A DNA stretch of 22,822 nt from Hyphochytrium catenoides (GCA_900088475.1 FLMG01003257.1:1-22822); one strand, 5' to 3'. Shown: positions 10,647 through 21,988, numbered from the stretch's first letter. The notes: a model not told the origin generated them from the letters alone. Numbers and translations: made by a program.

Positions 10647-10692
10647 AGGTTGAGACGAAATCGTCTACACCTTCTACTAGAGGAAAGACATA

Positions 10693-10893
10693 TTGTCCAT
10701 CACGTTGCTTTCATTGCCTCTCACATCACTCCGAACATCAAGGAACAGCAGCAGTAGATCTTCTGATCCATTGAAGGCACTTCTTCTTGCGGTGGAGATG
10801 ACCAACAATGATATACTAATGTGTAGGATGGTAGGATTGGTTGGTCCTACTAGTCATCATAAGTTCCTTCTGATTCTCATCGCCATTACATAA
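10693..10893 (+). CDS. Small uncharacterised ORF, weak
   Basis: A 66-codon plus-strand frame contains SSSRSSDPLKALLLAVEMTN and then hydrophobic sequence. It starts 46 bases from the candidate ATG of the minus-strand gene, so a divergent pair sharing a promoter is conceivable. There is no recognised domain, no clear splice partner and no homology that I can see. It may be spurious. Confidence 0.15.
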   Translation: MSITLLSLPLTSLRTSRNSSSRSSDPLKALLLAVEMTNNDILMCRMVGLVGPTSHHKFLLILIAIT

Positions 10894-12494
10894 TTCACCG
10901 AACACTAGGAAGATGTTACCGGGCGAGGAGCTGGCATTTAAAGGAGTGGTCTCTAAGGCACAGGATAGTCAGCGGTTAAGGAAGGTAGAGGATGCTTGAT
11001 GGCTTGATTATCTACTATTCATATCGGCCGCGGTGAGACACGACGAAGAAGAGAGAGAGCTCAGATCTTCACCCGCCTCCTTCCCACCAGGGAAGAAGCG
11101 CTAGAGACTTCTGGGGTCCGAAGAGAGTGACCACTGCTGCCTGGGCTTATAACTGTGGCTGAAGCATTCTTGCCTTACTGGGAGTGATCCTTTACCAAGA
11201 TTGCCAGTAGTAGGGAGTGGACAATAAAAGTGGTTGGAGTTACTGCTGCGTATGTTTCTCTTCTGTTTAATATCTTTCCATCACTTCAGCGCCACGTGCT
11301 GCGTATAACCAAGCCCTACGTCTCGCCAGCACTCCCTCTTTACTGAAATGTTTGTCTCTATAAGCCTATAGCAACCAACGACATGAGTCTCTGGTCAAGA
11401 GGAGAGAGAGGATTTCATCCTGGGTATAATACACGTTCGGAACGGTACCTATGGCTATTCACTAATCACGACTGATCATCAGAGTCAGCGCTCACCTTCT
11501 CGTGCAAATGTCCACGCCCATGATTGCCGCACGCCTATCAAAACACTCGCTTTTCGAAGCGGCGTCCTCCTTTACCAACAGCTCGACTTAAGATCTATTG
11601 CTCCTGTCCAGAAAAGCTTGAGATCTCAGATAGCCTGCACTTGCCATCTAGATGAGAACGTCACTTTACAGTTCATCGAAGTTCAAACTTAGGTTTCATC
11701 CTACGACAAGGCATAATAGCTTTTAGGACTCATAACTAGAGTGCACGCCAGGGAGAGACACTAAGTGACCCTTGGCAGGGCGAGGCTAGGAGGGGAAGAC
11801 CTTTCAGTAAGCAGATCCCGCTTCTAGCTTACGTGGCTGGCTCAATGGCTTGCAAGAGGATCGTATTGCGTCGCGAAAGGCAACTTGACGCCAAGCCCAT
11901 GCCCAAAGCGAAGGGCCAGAGGTTCTAGTAGCAGATCCTCCTGGCTGTTTATACCGCTGGCTAAAGGCAAAAGGAGATCACACTATCGGCAAGGCAGCCT
12001 CACGGGAAGCCTATCAGAAGGAGGCTAGTAGAATTTGGTGGCTTGACTGAACAGCGCCTCATATCCACACCGACGCATTGCTTTATGAGACAAGGGTGCA
12101 GCTTTGACTGATATGTAGCTTGGATTGATAGATGCTAAAGCAGCAGCGATAAGGGTGCAAGATGATCATGACTCACTGATAGCTAGTGGAGAACAGAGAG
12201 TGAGCACAGATGGCACGAAGCCTAAATGTCATCCATAATAAGTAGAAGCATCTCAAGACCCTATCGAGCCGATCCCAATCCGTTAGCTGGCAAGGGAGAC
12301 AGTGCAAGCCCCACATCAGCAGTCCCAGCACCCATCTTTAGCACCGCTGGACTGTATCATAATGATGGCTCACAAGAGCTCCTTCAAGCCTCACGGATGC
12401 GGACGCTGAGACCTGCAAAAGTCCAATAGTTAGTCAGCCGTCTCAACTACTTGATGGCGCACACCGAGTTTTTGGTGGCCACAAATATAGAGAT
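10894..12494. other. Region without a supportable gene
   Basis: No long open frame and no convincing exon with matched splice sites was found here. A 67-codon plus-strand frame at 12226-12429 has disordered-protein character (DPNPLAGKGDSASPTSAVPA) and could be an exon, but it runs in a different frame from the better-supported exon that follows. No tRNA or simple-repeat tract was seen. Confidence 0.5.
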
Positions 12495-12820
12495 ATGGTT
12501 AGAGGTCATAGCCACGGCAGCATCTTCCTGATGCGGCCGCCCACTGCCGAACACTTAGATACGATAAATGCACATCTCAGGATACATGGAGCTGTGAGGT
12601 GTGGTGCACTGGGAGCGGGAGTAATCCGTTACTCTTCATCTCGCTCTCTTCGTCTTCCTTCCGCCTTCCCTCACAGAAGCAACAACCAACCCTTTTGTCA
12701 CTGCTGATAGGTCCCAACTCTCAGCAAGCCACTTGTCATAAGAAGCATCTTCCTGTGCCAACCACTATTGCAGCAGCCAAGATACTCCGCCCTGACACCA
12801 GAACAGTCGCCCCAAGTTGA
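12495..12820 (+). CDS. Uncharacterised two-exon gene fragment
   Basis: Exon 12495-12593 (MVRGHSHGSIFLMRPPTAEH onward, ending HLRIHGA) closes in phase 0 on a GTGAGG donor. An 83-base intron with a clear pyrimidine tract and CTCACAG acceptor follows, and exon 12677-12820 ends in TGA. The same frame is open upstream of 12495 back to about 12374, so earlier exons are possible. The product is about 80 residues or longer and matches no family I know. The main evidence for a real plus-strand gene is the textbook intron at 12594-12676. Confidence 0.35.
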
Positions 12821-14990
12821 AGCCAGATCATCGGGAACGGCGGAAAGAACGGCTATCTTTTGGCTTGTGGGCTCGAAAGGGAAAGGAAGAGTTGCAAAGA
12901 GAGACAGGACCCAGAAACGGTTGTTCGCTGATCGGTTCTCAGTCCTCCACCGTGGTTTGGCCTGTTCGGCTTGGCTCCCCAACCTCAACTACGACCATCC
13001 CCTCCCCTTCCTTTGCTCCCTGTTCCACTGCTTCGTCCATGAATCCATGGGTGGGACTGGGGGCAAGGTTTGGGTTACGGGCTGGGAGGCTTTGGCTGGG
13101 GACAATGTTACGCTTGGGCGGCTTGGCCTTCCTGCAATACTGGCGAGCAGGTCTGGCTCTTTGGCCCCTGTGAAACTTCTCTAAACGTGAATTCACAGAT
13201 TTATGTGCTATATATACATTCCCATCGAAGGGGAAATCAGGAGCACTGTATTTCGGAAGAAACATCTACATCAGACAATCAGTCAAGCTGCTTGGATGTC
13301 AATTTACAGATAACTGGAAGATGGTCAATTTTACGCTAGCCTCTGGTGAAAAGGAACATTGACCCCTTGCGAGGCTGCTGTTCCTCCCCATAATGAATAA
13401 TAAGAGGTATCTGCAGTAATAACCTTAGAGAAATCGTATGTTGTAAATTATAGTGTCATTATAAGCGTTATGAGGAGAGATGAACCTGACTGATCCTGTC
13501 TGCCTGTCGTTGAGGATAAGATTCATCATGTCCAGCCAGATTCCTGTCTGTACAGTAATAAAGCTGTAACGAACTCCTTTCTTTGACTGTAACTTCAAGC
13601 GTCAAGAGACACTTTTCCCGGTAGGTTGGAAGGAGGGGGGTAAGCCTTGAGAACAGCATTATTATGTCTATTATCAACATTCGGAACTGCTGCTTTTGCT
13701 CCCTATATTTGTGCTACTTATCTCGCCCGATAGTTTGACTGTTGTTCTAAATTAGGAACGGGAGGGTGAGGTCTATGGTTTTACCAGAAAAGAACGGCCA
13801 CCTTTTGACTGAGGAAGTTCCCAAACACCGAACTCTGACGAAAAAGGAAATCATTCAAACGTTCAATCTTTCTCTTCCGTCTCTGGGGCTTAGCAAACTC
13901 AATGATAACTTCGTGTTTGGCAATTCCTTTCAAAGCATTCAAGGTTGCACATAAACACACATTTCTAGACATAGAAATGGCAGTTCTAAATCGGCCTAAG
14001 ACTGTCTTTTAGGGCAAAGGAATACATGCAAGAAATGAGCTGAAAGAGGTAAAAAGTTGTTGTTAGGGTTTCCATAGATGTGACTGCGTCTGACCATTTC
14101 ATTGGACTCTTGGTCAGCCTCTCCGTTGACTAACGCGTTCCTTATGCAAGGGAAACATCTTAGCCTTAGACGCACGTCAGCCCAACCCGATCACTTTACT
14201 GCTTCGTGATGGAAGTTCAGTCTGAAGCCTTTTACCATAGTGAGAGCCATACTATGCACTTTGCTGGGAGGACCGTGTGCTACGAGAGTCGAAGGTCATG
14301 GAAATGAAGGGGAAATGTATGGCGTTGGGGTTGAGCTGATGGTTGGCTTCCACGAGCTCCTCAAATCTTCCGCCAAGCCTTTGTCACTAGAGTCGGACGC
14401 ATGTTTGGATTGCGTTGTATAAGCTCAGCTCTAACTTCCAGCTACACCTCTGGCGCGATGTCCTACGACTTTACTCCCTCTTTGTAACCTCCAGGAAGAG
14501 AGAGCTAGGGCAAAAGTAAGAGGCACGTAAGCAGGGGACTAAGGTAAGGATTAGCTGCCGCAAGAAGATGGATGCGATGGCGGGAGAATCCACCAATCCG
14601 GCCTATCTAAGGGTAATAGTGGACCACAATTGCTAGGGAACTGCCAGTAAGCGGTCTAGGATCTGGGAAATGGCGTCAAAAGGTCAGCATGCTCTCCGCC
14701 AGAATATTCCAGTGTGTAAAGATGGTCAGCGGTACATCAAGTCGTAGTAATACGCCTTCACCAGCCATGGTAACGAAATGAATATGGGGATGTAGTAAGA
14801 ATGAATGTCATCAAGGAACTCAGGAGTGAGTGTTGGACTGGTTGTTTACCAAGTTCCCTTCAGGATACAGCGCCATCACTCTGTCTACAGCAAGGATATC
14901 ATTTTCTATAGGCCCAACAGCATTGTGTTCTTCACTTCACAGTCCAATTTGCACACTGCTGCACAGACGGCCCGCAACCCTGCAAAACCC
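12821..14990. other. Region without a supportable gene
   Basis: Between 12768 and 13265 all of these are open: two plus-strand frames and one minus-strand frame (the latter with KAKPPKRNIVPSQS). Strand and coding status cannot be decided by eye. From about 13200 to 14050 the DNA is more AT-rich, with overlapping short frames on both strands around 13766-13972. Nothing with matched splice sites was found. Confidence 0.45.
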
Positions 14991-15052
14991 TCTCTCTCTC
15001 TCCCCCTCTCTCTCTCTCTCTCTCGTGATCTCTCTCTCTCTCTCTTTCTCTC
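14991..15052. repeat. CT simple-sequence tract
   Basis: About 60 bases of CT repeats are interrupted by CGTGAT. The tract is followed at once by CAAG and a long open stretch on the plus strand. It looks like the end of a plus-strand intron, but no donor could be matched. Confidence 0.9.
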
Positions 15053-15620
15053 AAGCCCGTGCTTTTGCCCAGCTTCCTGTCTCTCTTTCTGCGCATCTCT
15101 CGCCCCTGTTCGCTCTTTTCCCTGGTTCTTTGTTCTCCCTTCTTTGGGAGGCCTTTCTTAGCAAGCAGGCGAGTTTACAAGGGCCACTGTTCGCTGCCAC
15201 CTGCCCTCGATTACAGATTCATCTCACTGCAGCTGACAAGGGAGACAGCCCTTCAAAGACCCTCAAGCACCAGCTTCAACGCCAGCCAGCCAGTCAGAGA
15301 AGCTATACACAGAGAGAACTCTATCTGCTTCAGTGGCTTGCTCTCTATCACTTGGAAAGAGCCACAATCCAAAACACGCGCAATCTGTGTGCTGGTTCCT
15401 TTGCACAAATTTCAACCTCGTCTTTCAGTTGGCAATTTGCTAAGCAAACGATTAGGGAAGCCAGACCATTTACCGCCACTTCTCGCTCAGCTGGCCTGCT
15501 CGATCAGCAATTTCTGCAGCCCCTTCCTACTAAAGTTTTCCCTGGAGTCTCTTAATCTCTTCCAAAGTTTCTTGGCCCTTATAAAGGCTGACGCCAGCGT
15601 CAGGAACTCCCAAGACGAAG
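15053..15620. other. Stretch with two overlapping open plus-strand frames, coding status unclear
   Basis: From about 15053 two plus-strand frames stay open for more than 400 bases. One has SQRSYTQRELYLLQWLALYH and closes at 15555; the other runs to 15664 and ends in an Asp run. Both cannot be coding over their full length. This may be an upstream exon or 5' leader of the acidic protein at 15621. Confidence 0.35.
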
Positions 15621-16034
15621 ATGATGATGATGACCATAAACTCGCGGAGTCCGCCGAAGCGTAGCGCTGTGGTGAGACCTTTGAAGACCAAAGAAAAGTC
15701 GAGTAATCCAGGAGTGGAAGAGACCATGCTCGATGATGATGACATGTCGGATGTTTATATGAACCTCAAGTTCTTAGCGGCAGACAACTCGCGAGAGCGC
15801 CATTCACAGGATAGTTCATCAGACAGCACGCCGACGGGCTCACCCCAACGAGCCAAGAGACGGATACGAGATGCTCTGCTATCAAAAGAGCATGGGCAGC
15901 AGGAAGATCGTCTCTCCAGCGAAGGCGTTTTTAGGGAGTCGCTCCTCTCTGAGAAGCAGCGGACGGAACCTGAGGATGATGAGCCAATCTTCCATATCAC
16001 AGATATTGGCAAGGAAGAAGTGAATCAGTCCTAG
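15621..16034 (+). CDS. Acidic, Ser-rich uncharacterised protein, with a possible coding continuation to 16160
   Basis: A 137-codon frame runs from a cluster of four ATG codons to TAG at 16032-16034. The product is hydrophilic: a basic start (NSRSPPKRSAVVRP), an acidic patch (ETMLDDDDMSDVY), a Ser/Arg middle and an acidic end (EPEDDEPIFHITDIGKEE). It looks like a nuclear, disordered protein; no family is recognised. The frame continues after the TAG for 41 codons of coding-like, helix-forming sequence (NALKLAIDERRKMRRLQKLS) to TGA at 16158-16160. The frame is also open upstream of the ATG cluster into GTPASG-type sequence, so an earlier exon is possible. Confidence 0.5.
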   Translation: MMMMTINSRSPPKRSAVVRPLKTKEKSSNPGVEETMLDDDDMSDVYMNLKFLAADNSRERHSQDSSSDSTPTGSPQRAKRRIRDALLSKEHGQQEDRLSSEGVFRESLLSEKQRTEPEDDEPIFHITDIGKEEVNQS

Positions 16035-16703
16035 AGGGAGCCGATTAAAGGCAATGCCCTAAAGCTGGCCATAGACGAAAGGCGAAAGATGAGAAGACTG
16101 CAGAAGCTCTCATTCTATTCGGCCTGTCGCCAGACTAGCGCTAGCCTTAGGCAGTTTTGAACCCATAGCCAGTTTTGCGCGCCTCTTCTATTTATTTATT
16201 GACTAATAATTATCTAAGGACGCTAATGTTACCCTATCTTTGATGTGCCGTGCCATGTACTCTCTGTTCGCGTCTTACATCGAGCTAAAGGTGCCATATC
16301 CCTCCCGCTGATCAATGATAAGCCTAATCCAACCTGAGGTCTATCTGGTATAACCTGCCAACTGATATCCTTCAGGAAGAGAGCAGCGTGTATATCATAA
16401 TGCAGCAGCCCTCACTTCTCAGGACCTCATCCGGAGCAATTGAAGAGAAAACGTCTATCTAACTACTACCTTTTGACAGTCCTGCTATTGTTAGGACCCA
16501 CGTTGCTCTCTTCTCCTCATTGTCTTGAATGACTATGGATATGTGCGCCCTTGACAGCAGCATGAAGCATGAGGAGAATGGATACTGCCAGGCTTACAGT
16601 CAAGGAGGAGGGCTTCACTGCCACTGCGGGGCAAGTTAGACCCGAAACCTCATAACGATGGACAGTGGCCCATGTGGCGGCGCCATCGGATGCTGTAAAT
16701 TAG

Positions 16704-17079
16704 ATGTGGGATCAACCTCGGCATCTTCAATCATCTCCACATATAATCTTCACAGCTCTGTCTCCTGCAGTGGCAAGTGGACAAATGACTCTTCTTCTTC
16801 TTCTGGAGATCTGGGGATTCATCTCTCTCAACAATGAAGACGATCGCTATCATAGAGCTTTGTGCGTTGTCGACGTTATCCTAACAGCCTTTGGCTATAA
16901 AGACTACCAAAACTGTATCATACTGGTGTGTGAGTTCTGCCGTTAGCGGTATTCCAGGTCAATGCAGAACAGAAAGAGCATGATTTCCAGATTTCAGGGC
17001 TCTCGATGAAGATCAGAGCTTCATAAGGCAATTCTTGCTAGACGATGAAGCTCTAACCGCGCAGCATAAGCTTGAGTGA
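16704..17079 (+). CDS. Uncharacterised small protein, two exons
   Basis: Exon 16704-16941 and exon 16991-17079 join in phase across a 49-base intron (GTTAGC...TTTCCAG), giving 108 residues. Recognisable stretches are ISLNNEDDRYHRALCVVDVI, YKDYQNCIILVCEF and the acidic helical C-terminus RQFLLDDEALTAQHKLE. The composition is convincing for protein but matches no family I know. A strong acceptor (CTCCTGCAG) at about 16770 suggests the exon may start there, with upstream exons at about 16530-16700, where short Cys/His-rich frames (for example GLHCHCGAS, 16600-16637) occur. Confidence 0.4.
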
Positions 17080-17348
17080 CGCCAAGAAGCAGTGCATATT
17101 CTACCCAGTTTACTAGCAAGGGCGAGAAGTTCCTCTCCCTACCGCGCTGTGCATACCAATGCCCGTCCACGTTATCCTAGCTCCAATATTCTAGGCTAGT
17201 CCGGCATCGACGTCAGAGCTGTCTTGGAAGTTCTTTCTCTATCAACTCGCTTGGTTGTTGGTCGCCCTAGTTTTCTGTTAGGGATCTCCCTTCTCCGTCA
17301 CTCCTGTTCTTTAGTTCTTCCTCGCATTGTTCGTGCAACTCCGGAACC
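17080..17348 (+). promoter_or_regulatory. Upstream region of TFIIF-alpha
   Basis: This 269-base gap between the small gene and the TFIIF-alpha start codon must contain the promoter. It is pyrimidine-rich from about 17230 (TTCTTTCTC, CTCCCTTCTCC, TTCTTCCTCGC). No TATA box or other named element is recognised. Confidence 0.3.
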
Positions 17349-20300
17349 ATGAGTCACGGAGAAGCGACTTACACACTTAGATCCGCCCCGTCAACAAAGA
17401 AGTTCAATCTGGGCAAGTTCGAGGTACCACACGCTATATCTCTCTCGCTCTTGTCTGTGGCAAAGATACCCTTCTAGATTCTCTTGCGTTATGCTTCTAT
17501 CCTGTCCCTGCTTAGTATTTGCCGCAGATAGGGAGGTGTGCCCAGTCCTCCCTCTAGCTGGCTCGTTAACTCACGCATCATTCGGCCAAGGCGGAGAAAA
17601 TATGTACCAACAGCGCTTGTCAGTCCTTTGGAAAACCTTTTCCTCGAGAAGTTTGCCCTCGATGCCGCGTAAGATCCACCTCTTCGTGTTATTAGGCCCG
17701 ACGGTTTCTTTCCTATTCCCTACTCTGTATCCCATCAGCAAGCTCTGTTACTTTATCTGTCTTTCTCCTTGTTGGACGCATGCCTTTTGATCCCGGCAGT
17801 AGAGGGGCTGGTTTCGCTAGACGGCGAACGGGTGTTTGACCGTCCCGCGTTCAACCTATTTCTTCTTCTGTGCCTCTATCATCTCTTGACGCCCTTTCTT
17901 CTTAAACATACTATTCGTTGCTGTTGTCCTTCAGAGCCCTCCGCCGCTTCTGCCAGACATACCAAACTCTCGCAAGCCTTTGAGAATGTACCGAGAACAG
18001 CCGAAGGTGGCGCAGGACATTGAAGATGATAATGAGCCTCCGATTGAGGATGCGAAGAAGAGGAGAGTGGGCAGGAGAAGACCTAATCTCACATGTAACC
18101 CTATGCTAGCTCTCTCGCCTGTGTTCCCTTCTCTCTTCTCCAACTTGAAGCACGCCACAGCTCTCTTTTTTTCTCACTCTCTCTTTCTCTCACTCTATCC
18201 GCACTCTTTCAATGGCTCTCCTCCTCTATGCTTTGGCTAGAGTCGGCTGGAGGTCAAGATTCTCGTCTTTTCTACCAATCTTCCCTGCGTTATGGTGCTG
18301 TGCCCCTTGCCAATACCTTCCATGTGTCTTATCGCATTCTCTTCGTCGTCCCATCGCGTCCCTGTGGTCGGTTGCTAGCTGACTGGGTTATAGAGGATGG
18401 AGAGGCGAACAACAAGTTCGTAGGGAAACTAGAGGGCGGAGTCGCTTCACAATATGGTGAGCAAGACGCCATGACCATCGCTTCTCCTCTTCTGCCGCTT
18501 CTGCCAACCATGTCTTTCTTAATGCGAAGGAAGAGGTGCAATCTATCCCCTCAAAATGCTGTTCTCTAGCCCCCACTCTAAGGTTATTTGAGCTGTGCTG
18601 GCCCCTACATTCTCAGCAAATAACTGTGCCGGTTCGACAGACCCTGTGACTGACTCCATGGCCCGTCCTGCTCTCTAAATCAGTTCTGTTTGTGCTGAAT
18701 GACAAGAACGAGTTTGAAGTCGTACCGGTGGAACAGTGGTTTAGGTTCAAGAAGCCTGTCAACTTTAATCCGCTCAGCTTGGAGGATGCGTTAGATCTAG
18801 CAACTAGAAGGAAACAGGTACAAGAGTTTGATCGTTGAGTACACTGCCATAGAGGAAGAAGAGCGTTTTTTGTTTATAATAAAGGTGGAAAGTGATAGGG
18901 GAGAGACAGATGGAAAGTCATTGTGATAGGGGAGATACAGTCTTGAGCTTGACTCTAGGTTAGCACGTGAGAGATCGGGAAACTCGCAAGACAGAGCACT
19001 ACGAACGGAAAGTCTCCATTGTTTGTGCCATTGAAGATGGAAGTGCTCTAGTTCTTTTTCTCTCTCGCATTTTCTCTCTCCTCCTTTACGTGCCATCCTC
19101 CCTCAACCGTACTCACTGGTCCTTCATCCGATGACACAGGCTGCAGAGGAATGGATGAAAAAGCACGAGAAGCTAGCAGGAAAGGAGGGAGAAGAGAACG
19201 AGGAGAACAAAGTGATCACTGGCCCGAAGATTAAAATAGGTTTACCACGGACAGCGAAAACTGTGGTAGATGACGATTTCGGGGACATCTACGCTGACAA
19301 GCTTCCTAGGTACTCGCTCGTCTATCTCCTGCTAAGCCGAGATGCTGCTGTTCCCTCCCTTAATACGAGCTTGCGCTTTGCCTACTCTTTTTCTCTCTTC
19401 CATCGCACTCTCTCTCTCTCTCCATCACTCCGTTACCTTCTCTTTCCCCTTGGCAGGCGTGCAATACGGCCAATGCAGGAAGGAGGAGAAGCGGATGCTG
19501 ACATGGACGAGCCCGCGGAGGAGGATGGCGCGGACGTAGACGGTAAAATGAGTGATGACGAAAGTGATCCTGAGATCACCAACGACGCCCGAGGAGTCCT
19601 GGTACGGACTGAGAAGAGGGGCAGAGAGAACTAAGAACTAAGCGAGGAGGGTAAAGAAGAAAAAGAAGGGCAGAAATGAGAGACGAAGAAGAAAGATAGG
19701 AGGATAAGGAGAGCAACGCGAAAGTATTGTTGAAGCGAGGAGCAAGAGAGAGAGAGAGCAAGAGCGAGCGAGCGAGCGCGAGAGAGAGAGCAGAGAGAGA
19801 GAGAGCAAGAGAGAGAGAGTGAGAGAGAGAGAGCGAGAGAGAGAGAGCGAGAGAGAGAGAGAGCAATTATTAGGAGACAGGAAGATTGGACTGGGGCTTA
19901 ACACACGTGCAAGGAGGATTGTGCACCTTTGAGGCAGATACGGCTCTCCTCTCGTCTTGCCTAAGAGTGCTCTTCCTTCGTTGCTTTGTCAGCATTCGGA
20001 CTCTGAAGATGAGATAGAAGATGTGGGCAAGCTGACCGAGACGGGGCAAGACATGAAGACGTTGCTGAAGATGGAACAGGACGGAGAAGTGAACGGAGAG
20101 AAGGGAGAGAATGACGAGGTACAGCGGGGCGCTTCCGCCACTCGATACCTCATAATGCGCTTCCACTATTTACGACCTCTTTGTCCTTCCTTGCTTTGTG
20201 AGACGGCATAGCCCTCGTATATCGGCGACTCTCGTTCTGCTCTCACCCTCCTCTCTTTCTCCCGACCCTTGACGTTTGGTCCATAGTCTGACCAGGAGAA

Positions 20301-21325
20301 CGGCGGCATATCGAAGATGACAGACTATTCAACTGGCTTCTCCATGATGAAGAAGAAAGAAGTGGTATGTCACGTCGTCCTTCTCCTTCTCTCTCTCTCT
20401 TTTTTCTCCCTTCCCTTGGCTAAGTTTAACTGCATGACTCAAACTACTACTTCTTTCAGACTCCAGAAGAAGCAAAGACTCCTCTACCTTCCCCAGACGC
20501 GAAAGCAGCTGAAGCCGCTAGTCGAAAGAGACCACTCGGTAGACTTTTTTCCACTCTGTGCTACATCTGCTCTCTGTCTGCACGGACAAAATCTGTTCGG
20601 TCTTGCTTCTCTCTCTCTTTGGGACAGGAGACAAATATTGTCGGCTTGCTTTTGTCCTTCAGGATCCACAAGTCTCAGCTTTCTGTGAAGCTTTATTGGT
20701 CGTTCTCTTCGTCTCTTTCATCTTTGATCTCCTTAATCGGGGTTCGATGCTGACATGGAGCGGTGGCTTTTTGACGTCCTCTCCTCCAGACAAAACCGAT
20801 GCAGCCGCCACGCCAGAGCCTCCTCCCCAGCGTCCTCGGCCCACAGTCCCTGCTGCCAATGGTCACAGTGGAAGATGCTCTTCCTCAATCTTTTGCGTCA
20901 ACTTTCTAATGCCATCTGATTTGTCTCTATTGCTCATCCTTAACACCCATACCATCGGTTTCTGCTCTAGCCCTCCGTCACTTTCCTATGGTTTTGCGTC
21001 CATCTCCTCTCTTCTTCCGTGATCTCTTTCTCGCCATACGCTCCCGGTCGGCCTCTACGTCACTAACCTACATCGCATTTCCCTTCTATGTCTCCCCTGG
21101 CCAGTCCCCAAAGGTCTATCTGAAGCCGTGGTGCGGGAAGAGATGCTGTCTGTGGGAGGCAAGATTAAGCTGAAGACGTTGTTCAAGAATCTGAAGAAGA
21201 AGAGGATTCAGATTGCCACCAATGAGGAGAAGACGCTCTTCAAAGAAATTATCCGGAACATCGCACACACGCAGTTCGACGTCATTGATGGTCAAGTCCT
21301 CGTGCTGAAGGATGCCTTCAAATAA
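17349..21325 (+). CDS. GTF2F1: General transcription factor TFIIF, alpha (RAP74) subunit
   Basis: TFIIF-alpha pairs with TFIIF-beta (RAP30), binds RNA polymerase II and acts in initiation and elongation in the nucleus. Exons: 17349-17423, 17935-18094, 18379-18456, 18684-18817, 19140-19309, 19457-19601, 19993-20118, 20287-20364, 20460-20538, 20790-20861 and 21105-21325; all phases match and give 445 residues, against 517 in human. The N-terminal YTLRSAPSTKKFNLGKFE aligns with the family's first strands. DWVIEDG, FVGKLEGGVASQY and EVVPVEQWFRFKKPVNF form the dimerisation fold. The linker is acidic and Lys-rich (SDDESDPEI, HSDSEDEIEDVG). The last exon is the winged helix (KIKLKTLFKNLKKKRIQI ... 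FDVIDGQVLVLKDAFK). A segment of the N-terminal fold between exons 1 and 2 is not found; an in-phase 45-base exon at 17624-17668 is possible. Only the junction at 20861 (GTCACA) is weak. Confidence 0.93.
19739..19863. repeat. GA simple-sequence tract inside a TFIIF-alpha intron
   Basis: About 125 bases of GAGA with CAAGA and GCGAGC interruptions lie in the 19602-19992 intron. Other TFIIF-alpha introns are CT-rich on the sense strand; this one is purine-rich. It produces long Leu-Ser frames on the minus strand that are not genes. Confidence 0.95.
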
Positions 21326-21900
21326 GCAAGGGAGAGAGAGATGAGAGGGCCAGAGAGCATTGCAGGTATAAGCTGTCGGTCTCCAATGTACAATGTTCAA
21401 TAAGATTCAAGATCTAAAGGTGCGTGGGTTCCCAGTGTCAAAAGAAGCTCTTGGAGCTTGAGATAAGAACGCCTACATAGATAGGAGCGCGGTGAACACA
21501 AACAAACGGAAGCGCGACTTGTCTGGCGCTCTGCGGCACAGACGGTCTGGTCTATACATACTAACGTCATCCCATCCGCTTCATCATAACGACTTTGCCA
21601 CAAGAGGAGCAGTACAGTCAATGGACGGCTTCTGTCCTCTGGGTAAGCATGATTATGGAATCCCCAAAGGGTCCTTAGCGGCCAAGAAAGGGTCGATATT
21701 CCAGAGTTGATTGCACTATGAATGAGGATCGTAAGATCGGCGTGATCATAAAGTAAACATCAGCCGCTTATATTAGCCATGTTACAGCCAGTTCCAGTGC
21801 GGTATAGGTACCAGTTCTTCTGCTGAGTTTTGAGTTCCCCAAATCCTTGTACCCTCTCAGACCCTCCGCAGCGGGGCTGGAGATTATCCCGCCGCCTCAC

Positions 21901-21988
21901 AAATGGAGATCCGGAGATCGTCTGGATTTGAGATTTGAGATCCCAAATGGAGATCCGGAGATCGTCTGGATTTCAGATTTGAGACTTG
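21901..21988. repeat. Two-copy 44-base tandem repeat
   Basis: Two adjacent 44-base units both begin AAATGGAGATCCGGAGATCG. They differ at one position in the middle and at a few bases at the end (GATCCC against GACTTG). The unit holds internal echoes of GAGATCCGGAGATC and GATTTGAGATTTGAGA. Confidence 0.9.

Noticed and set aside
12939-13265. 108-codon minus-strand frame with KAKPPKRNIVPSQS
   Set aside because: Two plus-strand frames are open over the same bases and no splice partner on the minus strand was found.
14830-15555. 241-codon plus-strand frame across the CT tract
   Set aside because: About 20 codons come from the simple repeat, and another frame is equally open after 15053. Coding cannot be shown.
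18620-18660. tRNA-like B-box (GGTTCGACAGACC)
   Set aside because: No matching A-box or cloverleaf was seen around it, and it lies in a TFIIF-alpha intron.
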